Part shown: positions 1-6,319 of the stretch, one piece after another | Numbering within the stretch: the first letter of the stretch is position 1 | Layout of the letters: every line of letters starts with the position of its first letter | Assembly (NCBI GenBank): GCA_048941605.1 | Contig: JBHLNL010000099.1 | Location: forward strand, 1-12,730 | Direction: 5' to 3' | Length of the DNA: 12,730 nucleotides | Source of the DNA: Loki-b32 sp048941605 | GTDB taxonomy: Archaea > Asgardarchaeota > Lokiarchaeia > Sigyniarchaeales > SOKP01 | Position numbers and translations under genes: made by a program | Notes under the pieces: model-generated | Databases searched by the model: none | What the model saw: only the letters and a program-made list of their open reading frames with translations | What the model was told of the DNA's origin: nothing

Positions 1-1
1 A

Positions 2-73
2 AAAGTACTTAAAATCATTGATGAGTATGTTGAAAAAGCTATCAATAAAATAAAAAGACTTAATGAATCATAA
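2..73 (+). CDS. C-terminal end of an unidentified protein (partial)
   Basis: An open frame enters from the left edge and stops at TAA 71-73. It gives 23 residues, rich in Lys, Ile and Glu, that look like an amphipathic helix (EYVEKAINKIKRLNES at the end). The other two frames in this direction close sooner or are not gene-like. A TATA-bearing intergenic gap follows before the next gene, which fits a gene end here. Too little is visible to name a family. The product could also be a chance open frame, so confidence is moderate. Confidence 0.5.
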   Translation, partial: KVLKIIDEYVEKAINKIKRLNES

Positions 74-119
74 GACTTTAAGAATTATAATTCTTAAATA
101 TGAATTTAATTTGTACCTC

Positions 120-159
120 ATAACTAAAACTAAAATATAAATATTCCTCTTTTAGTTAT
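120..159 (+). promoter_or_regulatory. TATA-box promoter flanked by a 10-bp inverted repeat
   Basis: A TATA-like box (TAAAATATAAATAT, 131-144) lies about 25-35 bases before the ATG at 167, so the mRNA is probably leaderless or nearly so; no SD sequence is present. ATAACTAAAA at 120-129 and its exact reverse complement TTTTAGTTAT at 150-159 bracket the box, with centres 30 bases apart, about three helical turns. This is the geometry of an operator for a dimeric repressor that would block TBP/TFB or polymerase. Chance AT-rich symmetry is the alternative. Confidence 0.5.
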
Positions 160-166
160 ATTTTTA

Positions 167-712
167 ATGGATCAAGTTCAGATTAAGAATTCTATCCTTG
201 AAATTTTTGTAGGAGATTTAACTAATATTGAGCAATACGATGCTGTTGTAGTTCCTACAAATAGTAGACTTTTGCCTAGTGGCGATATTAGATGCAAAGT
301 CTTAAGAAAGGCTGGAACACAAGTACAACTCGAATGTAATAAAATTATTAACAAAATCACTCAAATTCCTGTAGGTTCTTCTGTCCTCACTTCTGGGGGA
401 AATTTTACAAAATATCTAATCCATACTAATGGTCCTAGGCCAGGGCAAGGAAATGAAGGGCAAAAAATAATTCTAGCTACATGGAATTCATTAAAGTTAG
501 CAGATGAAAAAGGTGTTATCTCTATAATTATTCCTCCTATATCAATCGAAATGAGAGGAATTACTTCTAAATTGTGTGCCGAAGCTATGCTCCCCGCAAT
601 TAATAAATACTTAATAGAAAAAAATCAAAATTTAAGAAATGTCTCAATTTGTTTGGAAAAAATAGAGGATTTTAAGGAATTTGAAAGAATTTTAGAAAAA
701 TTAGCAAATTAA
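167..712 (+). CDS. Divergent macro-domain protein (possible ADP-ribose or nucleotide binder)
   Basis: The 181-residue product is about the size of a single macro domain. The fold landmarks are in order. GDLTN at 16-20 holds the Asp that contacts adenine in the family. VVVPTNS at 27-33 stands where NAANS usually is. KVLRKAG at 44-50 matches the GAIHRAAG helix, PVGSSVLTSGG at 68-78 matches PTGEA.IT.G, and KYLIHTNGPR at 82-91 matches KYVIHTVGP. Known macro domains bind or hydrolyse ADP-ribose and its O-acetyl ester. Here the glycine-rich loop (usually GGGGV) reads PSGDIRCK, and the phosphate loop (usually StGxxGfP) reads SIEMRGIT, so ligand or activity may have shifted. The first ATG is used, apparently leaderless behind a TATA box. 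It is a single-gene unit followed by its own terminator-like AT stretch. The macro fold is fairly sure; the activity is not. Confidence 0.75.
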   Translation: MDQVQIKNSILEIFVGDLTNIEQYDAVVVPTNSRLLPSGDIRCKVLRKAGTQVQLECNKIINKITQIPVGSSVLTSGGNFTKYLIHTNGPRPGQGNEGQKIILATWNSLKLADEKGVISIIIPPISIEMRGITSKLCAEAMLPAINKYLIEKNQNLRNVSICLEKIEDFKEFERILEKLAN

Positions 713-740
713 ATTAAGATTTAAATAGATCAAAAGCATA

Positions 741-793
741 TCTATAAAATAAAAAACTATTAGTTTTTAGCCTTATTTTTAGAAGTTAGGGGT
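741..793 (+). promoter_or_regulatory. Promoter with palindrome and SD for the V4R gene
   Basis: A TATA-like element, TCTATAAAATAAA (741-753), is followed by a perfect hairpin AAAAACTA-T-TAGTTTTT (752-768) and then AGGGGT (788-793), an SD-like sequence 8 bases before the TTG start at 802. Transcription would begin near 775, giving a short leader that carries the SD. The palindrome could be an operator just downstream of the TATA box, or a weak terminator of the preceding macro gene. Confidence 0.4.
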
Positions 794-801
794 ACTGTAT
801 T

Positions 802-1329
802 TTGGAAGATTATTTGAAGGAAATAAATGAGAGAATACTAAATCCAATTGATAATATTAATTCAGTGAAAGGATTTGAAATAATTTCTGAATCGTTAGTA
901 TATAAAGTTTATGACATATTTGGCCGTAATAGTCTACTTTCAATTCTATATCAGACAGGCGTCTTTCCAGGGACAATCATTGCAGAAAGAATAAAAAGAG
1001 AATATGGAAAAGAAAATTTCGAAATAATGGAAGCTTTAGTGATTTTAATGGATGAACTAAAAGAATTTTATTCAATCCAAGTCAGGGACATTGAGCAATA
1101 TAAAGATAGATTAAGGATTATCATTGAGAATCACTGTTTTTTACGTACATCAATAAGCAATCGAGAAAAATTGGATTACGGAAAAACTTTTTGTAGAATA
1201 AATAAGGGTTATTTTGAAACTGCATTTCAAAAATTATTGGGAAATAAAATAAAGAAAATAGAAATTAACTTTCTCGAAAATGATGCTGAAAAAGGTGTGT
1301 GTGTTGAAGAACTTAATTTTTATACCTAA
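802..1329 (+). CDS. V4R (4-vinyl reductase-like) small-molecule-binding domain protein
   Basis: The 175-residue soluble protein starts at TTG. An in-frame stop lies at 787-789, the next ATG is deep in the domain, and AGGGGT sits 8 bases upstream. The family pattern is visible: GRNSLLSILYQTG at 41-53, an alpha-helical middle, then IENHC at 108-112, C131 in the segment CRINKGYFETAFQKLLG (131-147), and a final strand around C167 (EKGVCVEELNF). The three cysteines fall where V4R proteins have theirs (ENC, C...G, and C before the last strand). V4R domains bind hydrophobic ligands or cofactors in regulators and in bacteriochlorophyll biosynthesis, and their fold is related to Bet3-type TRAPP subunits. 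There is no attached DNA-binding domain, so this is a stand-alone binder. Its ligand cannot be read from the sequence. Confidence 0.7.
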   Translation: MEDYLKEINERILNPIDNINSVKGFEIISESLVYKVYDIFGRNSLLSILYQTGVFPGTIIAERIKREYGKENFEIMEALVILMDELKEFYSIQVRDIEQYKDRLRIIIENHCFLRTSISNREKLDYGKTFCRINKGYFETAFQKLLGNKIKKIEINFLENDAEKGVCVEELNFYT

Positions 1330-1339
1330 ACCAATAATT

Positions 1340-1352
1340 GAAAATTTTTTTG
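1340..1352 (+). terminator. Possible oligo-T terminator after the V4R gene
   Basis: A T-tract lies about 10-20 bases past the TAA of the V4R gene. Archaeal RNA polymerase commonly stops at such tracts without a hairpin. The rest of the 202-base gap to the next gene is AT-rich. It holds one small GC-richer patch near 1393-1401 that I cannot interpret, and the next promoter. Confidence 0.35.
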
Positions 1353-1456
1353 AATTAAAGAATAAAAATATAAATTTATAGTTTTATATAATCGGGCGAC
1401 GAATTTTATCTATTAAATCGATTAAAAAAAACATATCAATTTCTTTTTTTAAAAAA

Positions 1457-1520
1457 AAATATAATATTTGCTAAATTAAACATAACAAAACTCTAAAGTA
1501 AAATTGAAATTTAAAAGGTT
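1457..1520 (+). promoter_or_regulatory. TATA box and SD leader of the hydroxyacyl-CoA dehydrogenase gene
   Basis: AAATATAATA (1457-1466) follows a T7-A9 block. An AAAAGGTTGAAA element (GGT at 1518-1520) lies 11 bases before the ATG at 1532. The next gene has nearly the same element (AAAAAGGTAGAAA, GGT at 2870-2872) 10 bases before its ATG, so both genes use the same kind of ribosome site in a leadered mRNA. Confidence 0.45.
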
Positions 1521-1531
1521 GAAATAAAAAA

Positions 1532-2719
1532 ATGGCTGATATTAAGAATATTGTAACATTAGGTGTAGGTCTTATGGGCCAGGGAATTGCTCAAGTTGCT
1601 TTAATGGCAGGTTACAATGTCACCTTAGTGGATATTAACAATGAGCTAGTTAATAAAGCTTATTCGGGCATAGAAATAGGTCTGAAAAAATCTGAGGAGA
1701 AAGGCAGTTTAGGTGAAGGCGTTACTGCTGCAGATGTAATGGCAAGATGTAAAAAATCTACCGATTTAGCTTCAGCTGTGAAAGATGCTGACATGGTTAT
1801 TGAAGCTGTAATCGAAAGAATGGATATCAAAAAGCAAGTATGTAAAACCACAATGGATAATGGACCTTCACATATAATTTTCGCTTCAAATACGTCCACA
1901 ATGAGTATTACTGAAATTGGCAAAGATTGTGGTGCTCCAAATAGAGTTTCAGGAATGCATTTTTTCAATCCTGTTCCATTGATGAGATGTATTGAAGTGA
2001 TTAGAGGTGCGGATACATCTGATGATACATTTCAAAAGACTATGGACATAGCAAAAAGTTTACCTTGTTTAAGAGGTCAAAGATATATTGCTCCGGTATT
2101 AAAAGATCGACCAGGATTTATAGTAAATCGAATGAATGCCCCAGTTATCATCTATCTACATTGGGCTTTTGATGAAGCAGACAAACGAGGTATCCCATGG
2201 GAACGTTTGGATGCGGATGGGGGCGGCAAAATGCCAATGCCACCATGTGTTTTAACAGATTTTACTGGTATTGACACTAACTTTCATATTATGAATTATT
2301 ATAAAGAAACTCTTTCTCCTGATTTTGAACCCGGAAAAGTTATAAAAGAATTATATGAAAAAGGAGACTTAGGTCCAAAAACCGGAAAAGGATTCTACGA
2401 TTGGAGCCAAGGAAGAGATAAGATCATGGAAAAAATTAAAAATGCTGAACCAGCTGGTATTTTTGATTTAAATACTATTTTTGCTATCATGTTAAATGAA
2501 GGTTGCCGTATCTTAGATGAAGGTATTGCTAGTGGTTTCAAAGTTATTGACGATGCAAATATGGCTGGAATGAATGCACCCGGTCCTTTTGGTGCTGGAA
2601 AAAAGAATTACGAAGAATGGGCTAAGGTCTTGAACGATTTAGCAGATAAAACAGGAAAAAATTATTTCCGTCCTATTGATTTGATGAAATCTGGAGAATT
2701 TGCTAAATTGAGAAAGTAA
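1532..2719 (+). CDS. 3-hydroxyacyl-CoA dehydrogenase (NAD-dependent)
   Basis: The 395-residue enzyme oxidises (S)-3-hydroxyacyl-CoA to 3-ketoacyl-CoA with NAD+ in the cytosol, the third step of beta-oxidation, or works in reverse in synthesis. The Rossmann motif GVGLMGQGIA is at 11-20, and Asp34 ends the second strand, as in NAD-specific enzymes. Catalytic residues line up with the human enzyme: Ser122 (NTSTMSI), His143 (GMHFFNPVP), Glu155 (IEVI) and Asn199 (PGFIVNRM). A roughly six-residue insertion (around 179-189) lies before Asn199. The first C-terminal helical domain runs to about 291 (LTDFTGIDT, GPKTGKGFYDW). A second copy-like C-terminal domain follows at 310-395 (MLNEGCRILDEGI, PGPFGAGKK), as in FadB-type and archaeal fused enzymes, but no crotonase domain is attached. 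That function lies in the next gene, 163 bases downstream. Substrate chain length is not evident. Confidence 0.93.
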   Translation: MADIKNIVTLGVGLMGQGIAQVALMAGYNVTLVDINNELVNKAYSGIEIGLKKSEEKGSLGEGVTAADVMARCKKSTDLASAVKDADMVIEAVIERMDIKKQVCKTTMDNGPSHIIFASNTSTMSITEIGKDCGAPNRVSGMHFFNPVPLMRCIEVIRGADTSDDTFQKTMDIAKSLPCLRGQRYIAPVLKDRPGFIVNRMNAPVIIYLHWAFDEADKRGIPWERLDADGGGKMPMPPCVLTDFTGIDTNFHIMNYYKETLSPDFEPGKVIKELYEKGDLGPKTGKGFYDWSQGRDKIMEKIKNAEPAGIFDLNTIFAIMLNEGCRILDEGIASGFKVIDDANMAGMNAPGPFGAGKKNYEEWAKVLNDLADKTGKNYFRPIDLMKSGEFAKLRK

Positions 2720-2748
2720 ACTAACAGAATATAAATTATAAATTCCAA

Positions 2749-2872
2749 TTTTTTTTAATTTGAAGAAGTAAGACTAGTACAAAAATTCAATTTGAAAGTT
2801 TTTAATTTGAGAAAAAATAATACTAAATGTTTTAAAATCATAATTAAAGAGAAAAAAAAGAATTAAAAAGGT
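2749..2872 (+). promoter_or_regulatory. T-tract terminator followed by a promoter/leader for the hydratase gene
   Basis: This 163-base gap starts with an eight-T tract (2749-2756), 30 bases after the dehydrogenase stop, a plausible archaeal terminator. A weak TATA-like stretch, TTTTAAAATCATA (about 2830-2842), and the SD-like AAAAAGGTAG (2865-2874) precede the ATG at 2883. The hydratase may therefore have its own promoter, although read-through from the dehydrogenase gene is equally possible. Confidence 0.35.
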
Positions 2873-2882
2873 AGAAATTAAA

Positions 2883-3839
2883 ATGGCAGAAGAGTCAAAA
2901 TTTGAGCATTTAAAAATTGAATGGCCAACAGAAGTTGATGAGCAAGGAAATGTCATTAGAGAAGGTACTATTGATGGAAATTATGCTGTGATTTCAATAA
3001 ATCGTCCCGATAAATTAAATGCTTTAACTGATGATGTTGTTGCTGAAATCTCTCGAGCACTGAGATTAATGGAATGGGATGGTTCAATAAGAGCTGTTGT
3101 TCTTCGTGGGACTAAAGAAATAACAAAAAAGCCCTCTTTTTCAGTTGGTGCTGATTTAGCAGCAATGTTTAATAAAAGATTGAAACCAAATATTCCTATG
3201 CACATGAGTCAAGCAATGAGGATACGACATAGAGATTATGATGAATTAGAGCAATTCACTAAACCAATGATTGCAGCAGTTGATGGATTTGCATTAGGTG
3301 GAGGTTGTGAGTTAACTCTATGCTGTGATATTGTGATTGCTTCTGATAGATCTGTATTTGGGTTTCCAGAAATAGACAGAGGGATCTTTCCTGCTAATGG
3401 GGGTATTACAAGAATGGCGGCTAGAATTGGAATTAATAGAGCTATGAGGATGGCAATGTTTGGAGAACATATTGATGCTAAAACAATGTTAGATTGGGGG
3501 TATGTATCTTGGATGGCTCCTGCAGGAGAAGAATTTGAGAAATTAGTTCATGAAAAAGCTAAATGGTTAGGAAATGCTGCAACAACATCATTATTTGTAA
3601 TTAAGAAATGTGTTAAATTTGGATCTCGATATCCCCAATTAGGGTTAATGATGGAACAATTTGGCTTTGGAATAACGTTTGGGGGCAGTGCAGATGCTAA
3701 AGAAGGAATCGCAGCATTCAATCGAAGAATTAAATGTCCTGTTTGTGGTGGAAAAGGCAAAATGGAAGATGGGAGTACCTGTAAAAATTGTAGGGGTAGT
3801 AGAAAAATGAAAGATACTCCACACTTTAAAGGATTCTAA
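2883..3839 (+). CDS. Enoyl-CoA hydratase with C-terminal CxxCxGxG zinc-finger tail
   Basis: The 318-residue crotonase-fold protein adds water to 2-enoyl-CoA, producing the substrate of the dehydrogenase encoded just upstream. The core runs from about 33 to 280. SINRPDKLNALTD (38-50) is the family N-terminal signature. GADL (89-92) and GGGCE (139-143) form the oxyanion hole. Both catalytic glutamates of true hydratases are present: Glu143 and Glu163 (FPEIDRG), 20 residues apart as in rat Glu144/Glu164. Residues 1-32 are an extension. The odd part is the last 35 residues: CPVCGGKG (285-292) and CKNCRGSR (300-307) form a paired CxxCxGxG motif like half of the DnaJ cysteine-rich domain, a likely zinc site. 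Ordinary hydratases end near 260-280 without cysteines. The frame runs straight through with no stop or shift, so this is a genuine tail. Its role (subunit contact, protein binding or stability) is unknown. Confidence 0.92.
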   Translation: MAEESKFEHLKIEWPTEVDEQGNVIREGTIDGNYAVISINRPDKLNALTDDVVAEISRALRLMEWDGSIRAVVLRGTKEITKKPSFSVGADLAAMFNKRLKPNIPMHMSQAMRIRHRDYDELEQFTKPMIAAVDGFALGGGCELTLCCDIVIASDRSVFGFPEIDRGIFPANGGITRMAARIGINRAMRMAMFGEHIDAKTMLDWGYVSWMAPAGEEFEKLVHEKAKWLGNAATTSLFVIKKCVKFGSRYPQLGLMMEQFGFGITFGGSADAKEGIAAFNRRIKCPVCGGKGKMEDGSTCKNCRGSRKMKDTPHFKGF

Positions 3840-3845
3840 TATAGT

Positions 3846-3900
3846 TATAATTTTTCAAATTTATTTTTTCTTTTACTTTATATTATTCTATTTTTTTTTA
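3846..3900 (+). terminator. T-rich terminator region after the hydratase gene
   Basis: Several T-tracts follow the stop codon at 3839, including runs around 3849-3853, 3863-3873 and a long one at 3892-3899. This is typical of archaeal intrinsic termination. No stable hairpin is obvious. Confidence 0.45.
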
Positions 3901-3921
3901 AGAGATTTATTAACTAATTTT

Positions 3922-3930
3922 TTATTATAT
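3922..3930 (+). promoter_or_regulatory. TATA box of the acetyltransferase gene
   Basis: TTATTATAT is centred about 33 bases before the ATG at 3959. It predicts a start site within a few bases of the ATG and hence a leaderless or very short-leader transcript. No SD stands at the right distance. Confidence 0.45.
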
Positions 3931-3958
3931 GAGATAGGAATTTTAATTTTTAAAAAAA

Positions 3959-4516
3959 ATGGCAGACAACAAAGATATTATTGAAGAAATCAATGAGGGT
4001 AATCTTTTTCTTAGAAAAATATCGAAAGATGATGCAGAATTTGTATTTAAAAGCCTAAATGACAATGTTACAACTACATATTTATCATTAGGACCCATAA
4101 AGACAATAGAACACTCTAAAAGATTAATCAAAGGATATTTAAAATATTGGGATAATCATCTACAGTTTAATTATATCATTGAGGTACAAGGGCTACATGG
4201 AATTGAAAAAGAAAAAATTGGTTCAGTTAGCCTCTGGAATGTTAACTGGCAGCATTCCCGCTCCCAGATTGGAATCTGGATTATTCCCTCTTATTGGGGA
4301 AAGGGATTGGGAGAAATGGTCTTAAATTTAATCAAAAATATTGCTTTCAATCATCTGAACTTAAATAGACTTGAAGCTTATGTCGCTAAAGCAAATGATA
4401 GATCAATCAATCTCTTTAAAAAATGCGACTTTCAAAAAGAAGGGATATTGCATCAATATCTAAAGTTTAAAGGGACTTATCATGATGCTCTTATCATGGC
4501 TTGTTTAAAAAAATAA
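3959..4516 (+). CDS. GNAT-family N-acetyltransferase, RimJ/RimL-like
   Basis: The 185-residue protein spans one GNAT domain. It opens with NLFLRKISKDDAEFVF (15-30), the usual first strand and helix of the RimJ/RimL group. Strand 4 (RSQIGIWIIPSYWGKGLG, 101-118) ends in the acetyl-CoA pyrophosphate loop, here WGKGLG at 113-118. The next helix and RLEAYVAKANDRSINLFKKCDF (137-158) contain the conserved Asn/Ser pair and the K.C/GF turn. The C-terminus (YHDALIMACLKK) matches the family's final strand. Such enzymes transfer acetyl groups from acetyl-CoA to protein N-termini, small amines or antibiotics; the acceptor cannot be told here. The gene stands alone under its own TATA box. It converges with the surface-protein operon, with only 14 bases between the stop codons. 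Confidence 0.88.
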   Translation: MADNKDIIEEINEGNLFLRKISKDDAEFVFKSLNDNVTTTYLSLGPIKTIEHSKRLIKGYLKYWDNHLQFNYIIEVQGLHGIEKEKIGSVSLWNVNWQHSRSQIGIWIIPSYWGKGLGEMVLNLIKNIAFNHLNLNRLEAYVAKANDRSINLFKKCDFQKEGILHQYLKFKGTYHDALIMACLKK

Positions 4517-4530
4517 GTTATATTCTTCTA

Positions 4531-6285
4531 TTATTTATCTGTTTTTGAAGTTTCTCCCATAGTATCTTTAACTAATTCATCAAGTTCTTCTTTTTTTTCT
4601 AAAGATTTTGAGATTAATTCCTCAGAATCTACTTGTTTTTCCATTACTTTATCTGTAGACTTTTCAAGAGCGCCTTTCTCTATAAGTTTCGGTGCTATTA
4701 TCCCACCAGGTTTAAGTTTCAAAAATTTAGACGTATCTGTTAATTCTTGATTATAAGCTTTTTTAAATGCAACATCTTGGGGTATAATAGCTACTTCTGG
4801 AGATTTACTCCTGTTTAAAGTTCTTCTATACTTTATAACTTTTCTAACTGGTCTAGGATATCGCAAAATTCTTTGATAGGCAACAAGATAACCACCCACT
4901 CCTGCCGTAACTACACTAGCCAATACTAATAATGCTGTGGATATCCATGGCTCAGAAAATATATCTATAGTGATCTTAATATAGGAAATTATTAGATAAA
5001 CGTCATCTATAGAAATAGTAATATTTTGACTTAATCCAAATTGATCTGCTAAATAAACTTGTATTGAAAGTGTAATATTTAAGCCTTTTAGAATGAAAGA
5101 AGTAACTTCATACTCTATATTCTGAAAAGAATTATTTACTTCAAGTAAATTAATTTCCGACACCGAATTATTGTTCATTAACACTCGAATTTCAGAATTT
5201 GATGTTGATGTTATCGACCAGGGGGTATCAATTTTATATGTAAAATTAACTCTTGCATCTGTTACTTGAATATTAGCTCCTGTTAACGCATTACCTTCTT
5301 GTTCCCATGCAATTGACGTGAATTGATTAATTTTTTTCTCATAAGAAAAAGTTAAATTAAATGATCTTATTATCAATGAATCCCATATATCTATATCAAC
5401 CGCGGGGATATTGTCTTCACAATATATATCAATTCCTAATGTAATTGTAAAATTGAATCCATCTGTTTCTAAAATTGATGTTAAAATACTTTTTAAAACA
5501 TTTTCTGGTACTATGTCCATAGGGGTGTCAGTATACATACCTGAAGTACCATCTAGTCCAAGGTCTCCTGTATGATTGTAGGCAATTCTAACAGCAGGAA
5601 AAGTTTCATCGACATCAGAAACTAATACATAGAATTCAGCATAATCACCTGTTGAAAAACGATTACTAACTGCTTCAGTGACACGTCGTTCAATCCCCCC
5701 TGAGGTAGGTGAAACAGTCACCGTAGCATTGAATATTACTTCTAAATAAGCTTCTGTGATTATATAATCCCTCATATCAACGGGCATATTTATAGTTCTT
5801 TTCCATTGCGCACTCGGTCTATTATGAGTTTGATTTATATTTTCATCCCATCGATGCGAAACTTCACATCCTTTTTCAGTAATGTTTGGTAGAAGAGGAA
5901 AAGCGGGATTACTCGGTAGAATAGGTAAATCTGGATTGTTAAAAAGATCCCAGTCGGTATTATTCAAAGGCTCATCAATCTGTTTGATTCTAGAATCTCC
6001 TACTATAGTGTAATTAGCATTACCATGACCAATATCTCCAATCACATCTCTTGAATCACCTTCTATTCGTAAATCCCAAGGTTCCCCAAGATCATCAAAT
6101 GAAGGATTTTCAATCCATAGATTGTTTCTAAAATACTCCACTCCTGAAGTCTTAAGTTCTTCAGTTTTTATATTAATTTTAGAATTACTAATGAATAAGT
6201 TTGTAAAAATCATGGTAGAAAATAATGGAATTAGAATAAGTATCATTAAAATAAGCATTTTCCTAATTTTTATTTTTTTAAACAT
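4531..6285 (-). CDS. Membrane-anchored surface protein, paralogue of the upstream gene
   Basis: I do not recognise a named family. The 584-residue protein starts with a basic tip (MFKKIKIRK) and a hydrophobic stretch at 10-33, a signal or anchor. Residues 34-445 look extracellular: beta-rich, with about a dozen N-glycosylation sequons (for example NYT, NIT, NQT, NAT, NHT, NLT) and only two cysteines (140 and 289). The opening (NPSFDDLGEPW, later GDSR and IDEPLNN) resembles carbohydrate-binding-like beta-sandwiches, though weakly. A C-terminal membrane helix at 447-470 leads into a basic tail (YPRPVRKVIKYRRTL, 476-490), a conserved stretch FKKAYNQEL...TSKFLK (508-522), then a Lys/Glu-rich helical end found only in this copy. 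Collinear similarity to the gene 34 bases upstream shows tandem duplication. ATG is preceded by a strong GGAGGT. Confidence 0.85.
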   Translation of the reverse strand: MFKKIKIRKMLILMILILIPLFSTMIFTNLFISNSKINIKTEELKTSGVEYFRNNLWIENPSFDDLGEPWDLRIEGDSRDVIGDIGHGNANYTIVGDSRIKQIDEPLNNTDWDLFNNPDLPILPSNPAFPLLPNITEKGCEVSHRWDENINQTHNRPSAQWKRTINMPVDMRDYIITEAYLEVIFNATVTVSPTSGGIERRVTEAVSNRFSTGDYAEFYVLVSDVDETFPAVRIAYNHTGDLGLDGTSGMYTDTPMDIVPENVLKSILTSILETDGFNFTITLGIDIYCEDNIPAVDIDIWDSLIIRSFNLTFSYEKKINQFTSIAWEQEGNALTGANIQVTDARVNFTYKIDTPWSITSTSNSEIRVLMNNNSVSEINLLEVNNSFQNIEYEVTSFILKGLNITLSIQVYLADQFGLSQNITISIDDVYLIISYIKITIDIFSEPWISTALLVLASVVTAGVGGYLVAYQRILRYPRPVRKVIKYRRTLNRSKSPEVAIIPQDVAFKKAYNQELTDTSKFLKLKPGGIIAPKLIEKGALEKSTDKVMEKQVDSEELISKSLEKKEELDELVKDTMGETSKTDK

Positions 6286-6296
6286 TATTATGATAA

Positions 6297-6302
6297 ACCT
6301 CC
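6297..6302 (-). promoter_or_regulatory. Strong Shine-Dalgarno GGAGGT of the second surface-protein gene
   Basis: On the minus strand GGAGGT lies 11 bases before the ATG at 6285, inside the 34-base gap after the first surface-protein gene. It is the best SD match in the window, fixes the start, and supports translation as the second gene of a shared mRNA. Confidence 0.75.
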
Positions 6303-6319
6303 ACTATTCTCTCTAAATT

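Noticed and set aside
1391..1402. GC-richer patch in the AT-rich gap before the dehydrogenase gene, considered as a small RNA gene
   Set aside because: It is only about a dozen bases, with no convincing stem, box C/D motif or tRNA-like arms.
1660..1968. 102-residue open frame on the minus strand inside the dehydrogenase gene
   Set aside because: It is antisense to a clearly coding, conserved region and its translation shows no family features; it is a by-product of the forward codon pattern.
6122..6316. 64-residue hydrophobic plus-strand frame spanning the start of the second surface-protein gene
   Set aside because: It is the complement of the signal-anchor region. The minus-strand reading has a strong SD, paralogy and sequons; this frame has none.
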